Shown: positions 7,234 to 12,915 of the stretch, one piece after another
Layout: every line of letters begins with the position of its first letter
Numbering within the stretch: the first letter of the stretch is position 1
Assembly (NCBI GenBank): GCA_900556885.1
Contig: UNSQ01000017.1
Span: forward strand, 1-14,541
Length of the DNA: 14,541 nt
Source of the DNA: Candidatus Saccharimonadota bacterium
GTDB taxonomy: Bacteria; Patescibacteriota; Saccharimonadia; Saccharimonadales; Saccharimonadaceae
Direction of reading: 5' to 3'
Made by a program: the position numbers and the translations under genes
The notes under the pieces: generated by a model
The model's input: the letters and a program-made list of their open reading frames with translations, nothing else
What the model was told of the DNA's origin: nothing
The model's database searches: none

Positions 7234-10200
7234 TGAAGCTAAGATTCAAGCACCAAAAATTCCAAGAAGATGCCGTTAAGGCGACTTGTGATATTTTTAC
7301 TGGGCAAATAAAATCCGAGCATCGATTCCTGGCGGATCAGGGTGACAGCATGAGCTTTGTTGACATGTATGGCTTTGGTAATGAGGACATTTCCCTGCAG
7401 GATGCGCAGTTAATTAAGAATCTGCACGAAGTTCAGGGGCTGCAGAATATTCCCCGTAATGCAAAAATTGAGCGTCTTAATAACAGACCGGTGTTTACAA
7501 TTGAGATGGAAACTGGTACTGGTAAAACTTATACGTACATTAAAACGATGTATGAGTTGAATAAACAATACGGCTGGAGCAAGTTTATTGTTGTGGTGCC
7601 GAGTATTGCGATTCGCGAGGGTGTTTATAAGACTTTTCAGACGACTGCGGATCATTTTGCTGAAGATTATGGTAAGAAGATTCGTTTCTTTGTTTACAAT
7701 TCCTCCAAGCTGAGCGAGCTGGAGCAATTTTCTGGCGATCCAAATATTAACGTCATGATTATTAATACACAGGCTTTTAACGCCCGTGGAGCCGACGCCA
7801 AGCGTATTACGATGAAGCTTGATAGTTTTCGGTCTCGTCGTCCGATTGACGTGATTGCCGCCACAAAACCAATTGTAATTATTGACGAGCCGCAAAGTGT
7901 TATTGGCACAAGTAAAAAAGCGAATATCACCCGCTCTTCCATCTCCAATTTCAACCCGCTATTTTTCTTAAACTATTCCGCGACTCATCGTGAAGATTTT
8001 AATAAAGTTTACCGTCTGGACGCTGTTGACGCTTACCAGAAGCAGCTTGTGAAGAAAATTACAGTTAAGGGCATCACGGTTAAGGGTGGTACTGCGACTA
8101 ACGGATATATTTATATCCAAAAAATTAATACTTATCCGAATAAAAAGCCAACCGTTACGGCTATATTTGAGTTTGATTCAAAAGCAGGCACTGGAATACG
8201 CCGTAAAACGAAGACTCTTAGCTGGGGCGATGATATCTATAAGCATTCAGGCGAATTGGAGGCGTATCACGATGGATATCTAATCACGGAGATAAACGCC
8301 AGAGAGGGCGACAGGTATGTAGACTTTAAGAATGGGCTTCGTATTTATGAGGGCGAAGTCATTGGCGAAACTAATGCTGAGGATTTGCGCCGTATTCAAA
8401 TACGTGAAACTATTATGTCTCACCTGGAGACTGAGCAAAAACTCTTTAAGAGAGGAATTAAAGTCCTTTCTCTATTCTTCATCGACGAGGTTGCCAAGTA
8501 TAAATATTATGATGAAAATGGCGAACATAAAGGTTCTTACGCGAAGATATTCGAAGAGGAATTCACAAAAGCTATAGATATTTACCTGAACCAGCAGCTT
8601 CAATTCGAAGAAAATGCAGATTTTCGTAAATACTTAGAAAAATTTACCCCGTCTGAAATACATTCCGGCTACTTCTCTATTGATAAAAAAGGTCACGCCA
8701 TCAACAGTAAAGAGGGGCGCGAGGGTAACGGCTCTGATGATGTTTCGGCGTACGATCTTATTATGAAGAATAAGGAGCAGCTGCTGGACTTGAAAGAGCC
8801 GGTGCGATTTATCTTTTCTCACTCTGCCCTGCGCGAAGGATGGGATAATCCAAATGTCTTCCAGATTTGTACACTTCGTGATTCTGATGCTGAAATTAAG
8901 AAACGTCAGGAAATTGGTCGTGGACTTCGATTGTGTGTAGATCAAAACGGTATTCGTCAAGATGCGGAGATTCTCGGTGAAAATCTCGTTCATGATACGA
9001 ATGTACTTACTGTCATTGCGAATGAAAGTTATGAGAGTTTTGCGAATAGTCTTCAGTCTGAGTTTAATGAAATTATTGCAAGGCGCCCAAAGGATGCATC
9101 TGCTTCATTGTTTAATGGAAAGATAATACAGGATGCTAGTGGCGAAAAGACCATTACACTCGACGACTCTGCTGCTGCGGATATATACATGGGACTGGTT
9201 AATACTGGACTTGTTGACAAGGTTTCAAAGCAGTTGACGGATGCATATCATTCATTAAATGATGAACAGAAGGTTCAAAAAGTTCGCGAAGCCGTTGGCG
9301 AGCTGTACGCTCCGTTTGCAGAGAACATTAATAACATCCTATCTTCTGTTTACGATTCAAAGCGCGGGCGACTTGTGACTAATAATCGCAATAGCGAGAA
9401 ACTTGAACTTGATAAAGAAAAGTTCGCCTCTAAGAAGTTTAAGGAGCTGTGGGACAGTATTAATGAAAAGACTTATTATACCGTGGAGTTTGACGACGGT
9501 GAGCTTATAGAGAGGTGTGTGGATTCTCTTAATAGAAATATGTGCGTAACAAAGACGGAAGTTATTATTACCGAAGGTTTGTTAAAGACTGCCGGTAAAG
9601 ATAAATTGGAGATGTATAGAAGTAAAATCGGCATGCCAATCGCTGTTTCTGAAATTGCGAATGAGACGGTTAAATACGATATTATCTCTGAGCTTTCCAA
9701 GTCTTATAGCGATGGTGGTACGGGTCTCACGCGTAAGGCTATAGCAAGCATTTTATCTAGAATTGAACCGAGTGTATTTCATTCGTTTAAGACAAATCCT
9801 GAGGAGTTTATCCACAACGCAATTCAGCTCATAAATGACCAAAAAGCCTCGACAGTAGTTAAACATATTGAATATGACAAACTAAACGAGAAATGGGACA
9901 GTGGAGAAATTTTCATTAATGAAAGTATTACCGGTGAATATGGCTACAACCTCATAGATACTCCCGATCATCATCTATATGACAAATTGCGCTACGATTC
10001 TGAAATTGAAAAGAACTTTGCGAGAGAACTTGAAAAGAGCGATGCAGTAGAAGTTTACGTGAAACTTCCAAAGAGATTCTACATAAATACTCCAATGGGC
10101 AATTACAATCCAGACTGGGCAATTGCGTTTAAGGATGAAGCTGGAGCAAAGCACATTTACTTTGTGGCGGAAACTAAGGGCGTGAGCGAAGGACAACTTG

Positions 10201-10334
10201 ATGTCGGTGTGAAAGGTATTGAAAAAGCTAAGATTGAGTGTGCCAGAAAGCACTTCGAAAAGATTAGCAATGGCGACCGTATTTATGGAGTTTGTAACTC
10301 GTACGAAAAATTGCTGGAGTTGGTAAGTTACTAA
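7233..10334 (+). CDS. res: type III restriction-modification system, Res helicase-endonuclease
   Basis: A 1033-residue restriction subunit that uses ATP hydrolysis to communicate between two recognition sites and cuts unmodified DNA. Helicase motifs: Walker A METGTGKT (92-99), DEPQ (218-221) in place of DEAD/DEAH as is usual for Res, SATH (249-252) and motif VI QEIGRGLRL (559-567). The C-terminus carries the PD-(D/E)XK nuclease, seen as NPDW (D961) followed by ETK (E980, K982). All catalytic residues are present, so the enzyme should be active. The start lies in the mod stop codon, preceded by AAGGTGATC (7222-7230), which matches the extended 16S anti-SD complement. It is the last gene of the plus-strand block. 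No clear plus-strand terminator follows; the bidirectional-looking hairpin at 10379-10398 may serve. Confidence 0.93.
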   Translation: MKLRFKHQKFQEDAVKATCDIFTGQIKSEHRFLADQGDSMSFVDMYGFGNEDISLQDAQLIKNLHEVQGLQNIPRNAKIERLNNRPVFTIEMETGTGKTYTYIKTMYELNKQYGWSKFIVVVPSIAIREGVYKTFQTTADHFAEDYGKKIRFFVYNSSKLSELEQFSGDPNINVMIINTQAFNARGADAKRITMKLDSFRSRRPIDVIAATKPIVIIDEPQSVIGTSKKANITRSSISNFNPLFFLNYSATHREDFNKVYRLDAVDAYQKQLVKKITVKGITVKGGTATNGYIYIQKINTYPNKKPTVTAIFEFDSKAGTGIRRKTKTLSWGDDIYKHSGELEAYHDGYLITEINAREGDRYVDFKNGLRIYEGEVIGETNAEDLRRIQIRETIMSHLETEQKLFKRGIKVLSLFFIDEVAKYKYYDENGEHKGSYAKIFEEEFTKAIDIYLNQQLQFEENADFRKYLEKFTPSEIHSGYFSIDKKGHAINSKEGREGNGSDDVSAYDLIMKNKEQLLDLKEPVRFIFSHSALREGWDNPNVFQICTLRDSDAEIKKRQEIGRGLRLCVDQNGIRQDAEILGENLVHDTNVLTVIANESYESFANSLQSEFNEIIARRPKDASASLFNGKIIQDASGEKTITLDDSAAADIYMGLVNTGLVDKVSKQLTDAYHSLNDEQKVQKVREAVGELYAPFAENINNILSSVYDSKRGRLVTNNRNSEKLELDKEKFASKKFKELWDSINEKTYYTVEFDDGELIERCVDSLNRNMCVTKTEVIITEGLLKTAGKDKLEMYRSKIGMPIAVSEIANETVKYDIISELSKSYSDGGTGLTRKAIASILSRIEPSVFHSFKTNPEEFIHNAIQLINDQKASTVVKHIEYDKLNEKWDSGEIFINESITGEYGYNLIDTPDHHLYDKLRYDSEIEKNFARELEKSDAVEVYVKLPKRFYINTPMGNYNPDWAIAFKDEAGAKHIYFVAETKGVSEGQLDVGVKGIEKAKIECARKHFEKISNGDRIYGVCNSYEKLLELVSY

Positions 10335-10372
10335 GACTTTGTAATCCTTCCGTGGCTTGAGCTATATGATAT

Positions 10373-10398
10373 AAAAAAGATCCGCATCTCTGCGAATC
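10373..10398 (-). terminator. rho-independent terminator of tRNA-Thr(GGT)
   Basis: On the minus strand an 8-bp stem with one G-T pair and a GAGA tetraloop (10398-10379) is followed directly by six T (10378-10373). It lies 11 bases beyond the encoded CCA of tRNA-Thr. The same hairpin may also slow plus-strand readthrough from res, although no T-tract follows on that strand. Confidence 0.8.
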
Positions 10399-10409
10399 AG
10401 TGTTTCATA

Positions 10410-10485
10410 TGGAGCCACGATCGGGGCTTGAACCCGAGACCTCATCCTTACCATGGATGCGCTCTACCAACTGAGCTATCGCGGC
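10410..10485 (-). tRNA. tRNA-Thr(GGT)
   Basis: A full cloverleaf can be drawn. The acceptor stem GCCGCGA pairs with TCGTGGC with one G-T pair, the D arm is GCTC/GAGC, and the anticodon stem CATCC/GGATG holds the loop ATGGTAA with anticodon GGT. The T arm is TCGGG/CCCGA. The discriminator is T and CCA is encoded. It reads ACC and ACU threonine codons. Confidence 0.95.
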
Positions 10486-10491
10486 GTAACA

Positions 10492-10515
10492 GGCTTAATT
10501 TTAACACATTAAGCC
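10492..10515. repeat. 7-bp inverted repeat over the tRNA-Thr promoter
   Basis: GGCTTAA (10492-10498) and TTAAGCC (10509-10515) form a perfect inverted repeat around 10 bases that include most of the tRNA -10 box. It also sits 17 bases beyond the stop codon of the membrane-protein gene, so it could be a weak transcript-end hairpin. There is no T-tract, and its function is unknown. Confidence 0.35.
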
Positions 10516-10527
10516 GTGTTTAATCAA
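10498..10527 (-). promoter_or_regulatory. promoter of tRNA-Thr(GGT)
   Basis: On the minus strand TTGATT (10527-10522) is followed after 18 bases by TAAAAT (10503-10498), with TGT just before the -10 (an extended -10). The predicted start is a few bases before the mature tRNA 5' end at 10485. Confidence 0.6.
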
Positions 10528-10532
10528 CTGAG

Positions 10533-10820
10533 TTATTTTTTACGAGTGGATTTCTTGGCTGGCGCGCTGACTTCTTTTGGCAGTTTTGGCGTGACAAACG
10601 CTTCTATTATTCCCCACGCTATGCTATTGACCAAGAACGTAACGAACAATATTCCTGACGCTGATGCTGCCAGGTGTGCTGATGAGGCGTTAAATAATGT
10701 CAATAATCCCGCCACGGCTAGCCCAATTATAGCCAGCATAATATAAGCGTATTGTAATTTCAATCGTTGGTTTTTTTCGCTATTCCATAATGTCAGAATA
10801 GATTTTGTAAATTCAAGCAT
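10533..10820 (-). CDS. small two-helix membrane protein, unknown function
   Basis: A 95-residue protein (97 if the upstream ATG at 10826 is used) that I do not recognise. In the 95-residue numbering a first membrane segment lies at about 24-43 (rich in AILV) and a second at about 52-76. Both flanks are basic (NQRLK before the first helix, KKSTRKK at the end), predicting both termini in the cytoplasm with a short outside loop. I chose the ATG at 10820 because the promoter TTGACT-17-TATTAT ends 6 bases before it, so the transcript should begin at that ATG; the ATG at 10826 would lie inside the promoter. No Shine-Dalgarno sequence is present. It stands alone between tRNA-Thr and another orphan gene. 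Confidence 0.7.
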   Translation of the reverse strand: MLEFTKSILTLWNSEKNQRLKLQYAYIMLAIIGLAVAGLLTLFNASSAHLAASASGILFVTFLVNSIAWGIIEAFVTPKLPKEVSAPAKKSTRKK

Positions 10821-10826
10821 GCTCAT

Positions 10827-10855
10827 ATAATAGCATATAAATTATCAAAAGTCAA
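10827..10855 (-). promoter_or_regulatory. promoter of the small membrane-protein gene, predicted leaderless
   Basis: On the minus strand TTGACT (10855-10850), a 17-base spacer and TATTAT (10832-10827) form one of the best promoters in the window. TGC precedes the -10, giving an extended -10. Six bases separate the -10 from the ATG at 10820, which places the transcription start at the start codon itself. Confidence 0.65.
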
Positions 10856-10927
10856 TGGCGCTCAGCCTGACGTCTTGCGACCAATTCTATAAAAATATCC
10901 ACGTAAGAAAAATATTATTTTCCGGAC

Positions 10928-11221
10928 TTATAATTTATCAATTAACTCTAGTAGCTTTTCCCATGAGGCTCTGTCGGTGTGGTCATTATCAACGGTAACA
11001 GCGTATACGCAAACTTTATACAGGAGAGGATATTCTTGTGAATTAATCCAAGTCTGCATCTCCAAAGGATACGCTAACTGGTCGGAAACTCCAATAGCCG
11101 CACCATAATCAGTAGTCAATAAGTCAAGCCCATCATGTCTAATTTGATCTGCCCAATATTTGCAGTGCTCGACTGCTTGTTCGTAAGTCATTTGAGGGTA
11201 TTGGCTCTTCTTATTATTCAT
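10928..11221 (-). CDS. hypothetical protein, 97 residues
   Basis: A soluble, acidic, mostly helical protein that I cannot assign to a family. Notable stretches are YEQAVEHCKYWADQI (13-27), which looks like an amphipathic helix, and WINSQEYPLLYKVCVYAVTVD (58-78) with a hydrophobic core; the end is again helical (WEKLLELIDKL). No signal peptide, membrane helix or catalytic motif is seen. It has no Shine-Dalgarno sequence; its -10 box TATAAT ends only 7 bases before the ATG, so the message is probably leaderless. It sits directly downstream of a strong terminator and is therefore its own transcription unit. No convincing terminator follows it, only an AT-only palindrome near 10910-10922. Confidence 0.62.
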   Translation of the reverse strand: MNNKKSQYPQMTYEQAVEHCKYWADQIRHDGLDLLTTDYGAAIGVSDQLAYPLEMQTWINSQEYPLLYKVCVYAVTVDNDHTDRASWEKLLELIDKL

Positions 11222-11228
11222 ATTTGTT

Positions 11229-11240
11229 ATTATATAACAT
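11229..11240 (-). promoter_or_regulatory. promoter of the 97-residue hypothetical gene, predicted leaderless
   Basis: On the minus strand TATAAT (11234-11229) lies 7 bases before the ATG at 11221. An overlapping reading, TGT followed by TATATA (11239-11231), would give a 3-base leader. No -35 box is seen; the place where it would lie is the arm of the preceding terminator. Confidence 0.5.
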
Positions 11241-11241
11241 G

Positions 11242-11283
11242 AAAAAGTCCCAGGCTAATAATAATATAATATTAGCCTGGGAC
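11242..11283 (-). terminator. strong terminator downstream of the coiled-coil gene
   Basis: GTCCCAGGCTAATA (11247-11260) is perfectly complementary to 11270-11283, giving a 14-bp stem with a 9-base AT-only loop. On the minus strand it is followed by TTTTT (11246-11242). It ends transcription coming from the coiled-coil gene and the decayed region behind it. Confidence 0.88.
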
Positions 11284-11285
11284 GG

Positions 11286-11297
11286 TCGTCTCCTTTC
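11286..11297 (-). other. orphan Shine-Dalgarno sequence
   Basis: The minus strand reads AGAAAGGAGACG here, an excellent match to the anti-SD of 16S rRNA, but no ATG, GTG or TTG follows at a suitable distance; the terminator stem begins instead. It may be the remains of a gene start lost by deletion. Confidence 0.4.
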
Positions 11298-11300
11298 TAT

Positions 11301-11518
11301 TTATCGAGCATCTTCAGGTGGATTATGTCTGTCAGGGTGACCGTATGGAAGGCTCTGGTTTGTCTAGTGATGGTCTTTGTTAGATTCTCCGTCGGTGTTC
11401 CACGAGATGCGGTAGTTATCTTCGTAGTACTGCGTCACATGCAGATCTATCTGGCGATTCCTATCGTAGAACACTCCACTGCGATCATTGGTGTCGTTGT
11501 CGCGGTTTCTCACACCTA
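11301..11518 (-). pseudogene. decayed C-terminal extension of the coiled-coil gene
   Basis: Directly past the stop of the coiled-coil gene, another minus-strand frame looks coding: GVRNRDNDTNDRSGVFYDRN, then QIDLHVTQYYEDNYRISWNT and DGESNKDHH, up to TAG at 11366-11364. The same frame continues for 20 more codons (TNQSLPYGHPDRHNPPEDAR) to TAA at 11303-11301, just before the terminator. Composition and codons match the GC-rich gene upstream. The simplest reading is that one gene once ran to 11301 (about 370 codons) and was broken by a frameshift near 11519-11570 and by a CAG-to-TAG change. Alternatives are a separate 49-codon gene from GTG at 11513, starting 2 bases past the previous stop, or a programmed frameshift. 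No suitably spaced Shine-Dalgarno sequence serves that GTG. Confidence 0.5.
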
Positions 11519-12406
11519 GCGGTAGCGTATCTCTCCGGGCGCGGCGGTCATACAGTGCTCCCCACCAGGCTCATCGGTGAAGTTCTGCGCACCATGCGGT
11601 GCGAACGGATCGCGCCTGTATGTTACGACTCCGTTTCGACCCATGACGTAGTGTCCGTGACCAGGACCATCAGGCTTGTCAACACCACCGAAGTAGATGT
11701 TGACGTTGCCGTTCGGCTCCATCGAGATCCATACATCGTCCTGATACTGAAGCGGAACTCCAGCCTTTGCGGCCAACTCCTTACGCTTCTTTCGGCTTGC
11801 CGACTTCAGTTCATCGAGCCTGGAGCGGAAAGCCTTGGCGCATGATTCAAAGTCGGCCTTGGCGCGCTTTAACTCAGCCTCCGCTAGTTCGTGCTCTGCC
11901 CTGGCAGAATGAAATGTCTGCTGCGCACGAGCAAACTCATCCTTAGCCGACCAGAAGGCTGGCTTGACGGCATCGAACCGCTCACGTGCGGCGCGAATTT
12001 CAGAGACAAGCTGTCGCCGTTCGGCGGCAAAGGCTTGAGACCTTGCCTTGTGGACATGTCCCTGATTTGCATACATACGCGCGCTAGCGTCGTCGCGCAT
12101 GTCGTGGGCTAGTGAAGCCGACTCGAAAGCCGACTTCATTTCCTGGTATGCTTTCTCTTGCTGATTATCCAGGATTTCGATTCGCGGGCCGTTGGTTAGC
12201 TTTATGGACATGTAGGCTTCCCATGCGGCTTGCTGGTCTGCATAGGCGGCTTGCTTGGCCTCCCAGGCACGGTTCATGACTGCACGAGCCAAGGAGCGGC
12301 GCTCCCAGGCTGCTTGCTGAGCTTCCCAGGCTGCCTGCTGTCGCTGGCGGGCAGACTCACGGGCAGATTTCAAACGGTCAAGCTCGGCGTCTCGCTGACG
12401 AGACAT
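11516..12406 (-). CDS. GC-rich coiled-coil protein with C-terminal beta-rich domain, unknown function
   Basis: A 296-residue protein that I do not recognise. Residues 1-212 are almost entirely helical and rich in Ala, Glu, Arg and Gln; 23-66 hold degenerate heptads of the form QQAAWEA. A small glycine-rich, probably beta domain follows (218-296) with DDVWISMEPNGNVNIYFGG (223-241) and GHYVMGRNGVVTYRRDPF (251-268). No signal peptide or membrane segment is seen. I chose the ATG at 12406 because GAGAGG lies 8 bases upstream; the longer frame from 12472 has no such site. The gene is far richer in G and C than its neighbours (57% and 68% in two 60-base lines counted, against 40% in a helicase line), which suggests acquisition from a higher-GC donor, perhaps an actinobacterial host; the donor is inferred. 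Its 3' end appears damaged, so it may be a truncated version of a longer protein. Confidence 0.68.
   Translation of the reverse strand: MSRQRDAELDRLKSARESARQRQQAAWEAQQAAWERRSLARAVMNRAWEAKQAAYADQQAAWEAYMSIKLTNGPRIEILDNQQEKAYQEMKSAFESASLAHDMRDDASARMYANQGHVHKARSQAFAAERRQLVSEIRAARERFDAVKPAFWSAKDEFARAQQTFHSARAEHELAEAELKRAKADFESCAKAFRSRLDELKSASRKKRKELAAKAGVPLQYQDDVWISMEPNGNVNIYFGGVDKPDGPGHGHYVMGRNGVVTYRRDPFAPHGAQNFTDEPGGEHCMTAAPGEIRYR
12209..12340 (-). repeat. degenerate 21-bp repeats encoding QQAAWEA heptads
   Basis: Within the coiled-coil gene the seven-residue unit QQAAWEA recurs (QQAAWEA, QQAAWER, then AWEAKQA, AYADQQA, AWEAY), and the DNA shows matching imperfect copies, with CCCAGGCTGC at 12304-12313 and again at 12325-12334. 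Such repeats can expand or contract by slippage or recombination. Confidence 0.6.
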
Positions 12407-12429
12407 GATAATATCCTCTCTGTAAAGGA

Positions 12430-12459
12430 GCGAAGTCACAGCGATTACTGCAACTTCGC
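12430..12459 (-). promoter_or_regulatory. hairpin in the leader of the coiled-coil gene
   Basis: GCGAAGT (12430-12436) pairs with ACTTCGC (12453-12459). Inside are a 2x2 internal loop, a further 3-bp stem and a 6-base loop. It lies at the predicted 5' end of the mRNA. Just below it TCCT (12429-12426) could pair with AGGA in the Shine-Dalgarno region (12417-12414). It may stabilise the mRNA or control translation. Confidence 0.4.
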
Positions 12460-12460
12460 T

Positions 12461-12489
12461 ATTTTGCAACATGAAGAGGGTTTTGGCAA
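12461..12489 (-). promoter_or_regulatory. possible promoter of the coiled-coil gene
   Basis: On the minus strand TTGCCA (12489-12484) is followed by 17 bases and CAAAAT (12466-12461). The -10 is poor at its first base and has no TG extension, so this is weaker than the other promoters here. Confidence 0.35.
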
Positions 12490-12668
12490 TAGTCTATTTA
12501 ATACAACAAGGACCCAGTAGATTAACAGATATATTATTTCTATTGAGCATTTAAGGTATGACGAATGCTTACCATCTTTTGAAATAGCCCTTCTGAAGAC
12601 TTGCGTGATAGCGGTGGCGCGATGCCTTATCGCGGAAGATTAATTTATAAAGAGTCTGTTAGTATTAT
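12490..12668. other. intergenic stretch with a hairpin and no supported gene
   Basis: No gene with a start codon and ribosome-binding site is seen. CGCGAT (12618-12623) and ATCGCG (12629-12634) form a perfect 6-bp hairpin with a 5-base loop and no T-tract on either side. A minus-strand frame without a start codon (about 12660-12571) reads FRDKASRHRYHASLQKGYF before a stop; it may be a remnant or chance. The GC-rich patch at 12603-12636 stands out from AT-rich flanks. Confidence 0.4.
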
Positions 12669-12691
12669 AAAAAGTCGCCCGAAAAGGCGAC
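12669..12691 (-). terminator. terminator of the tRNA-Thr/tRNA-Tyr unit
   Basis: On the minus strand GTCGCC pairs with GGCGAC around a 6-base loop (12691-12674), followed by TTTTT (12673-12669). It lies 13 bases beyond the CCA end of tRNA-Tyr. Confidence 0.85.
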
Positions 12692-12704
12692 GATGATTCA
12701 AACT

Positions 12705-12789
12705 TGGTGCTGGAAGTAGGACTCGAACCTACGAAGCCTTACGGCGGGAGATTTACAGTCTCCTGTGATTGCCACTACACGATTCCAGC
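12705..12789 (-). tRNA. tRNA-Tyr(GTA)
   Basis: The acceptor stem GCTGGAA pairs perfectly with TTCCAGC. The anticodon stem GGAGA/TCTCC holds the loop CTGTAAA with anticodon GTA. A long variable arm with a GCC/GGC stem marks a class II tRNA, as expected for bacterial tRNA-Tyr. The T arm is GTAGG/CCTAC. The discriminator is A and CCA is encoded. It follows tRNA-Thr(TGT) by 6 bases in the same transcript. Confidence 0.95.
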
Positions 12790-12795
12790 GTGATG

Positions 12796-12872
12796 TGGAG
12801 CCGCTTCTCGGGCTCGAACCGAGGACCTACGGTTTACAAAACCGTTGCTCTAGCCAACTGAGCTAAAGCGGC
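12796..12872 (-). tRNA. tRNA-Thr(TGT)
   Basis: The acceptor stem GCCGCTT pairs perfectly with AAGCGGC, and the D arm is GCTC/GAGC. The anticodon stem ACGGT/ACCGT holds the loop TTTGTAA with anticodon TGT, and the T arm is CTCGG/CCGAG. The discriminator is T and CCA is encoded. It reads ACA-type threonine codons and complements the tRNA-Thr(GGT) at 10410-10485. Confidence 0.95.
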
Positions 12873-12882
12873 AACTGAATTT

Positions 12883-12911
12883 ATTTTATCAATTTTTTCT
12901 CTCTGTGACAA
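12883..12911 (-). promoter_or_regulatory. promoter of the tRNA-Thr(TGT)/tRNA-Tyr unit
   Basis: On the minus strand TTGTCA (12911-12906), a 17-base spacer and TAAAAT (12888-12883), with TGA just before the -10, form a strong extended -10 promoter. It begins 4 bases beyond the stop codon of the TPR gene, and the predicted start is a few bases before the tRNA. Confidence 0.75.
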
Positions 12912-12915
12912 GAGT

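Noticed and set aside
9479-9488. Third copy of ACCGTGGAG inside res
   Set aside because: It lies in the reading frame (codons for T-V-E), has no TAAGGATA block and no start codon behind it; taken as coincidence.
10364-10378. TGATATAAA on the plus strand after res, resembling an extended -10
   Set aside because: No plus-strand gene follows and it runs into the terminator of the convergent tRNA.
10351-10419. CGTGGCT and AGCCACG as an inverted repeat, the second copy in the tRNA-Thr acceptor end, possible attachment site
   Set aside because: Only 7 bp and inverted rather than direct; no integrase gene in the window.
11325-11519. Plus-strand open frame of 64 codons
   Set aside because: Antisense to the decayed tail; hydrophobic composition typical of a shadow frame, no ribosome-binding site.
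11516-12472. Longer start for the coiled-coil gene (22 more residues)
   Set aside because: The extra stretch overlaps the leader hairpin and has no Shine-Dalgarno sequence, whereas GAGAGG is well placed for the ATG at 12406.
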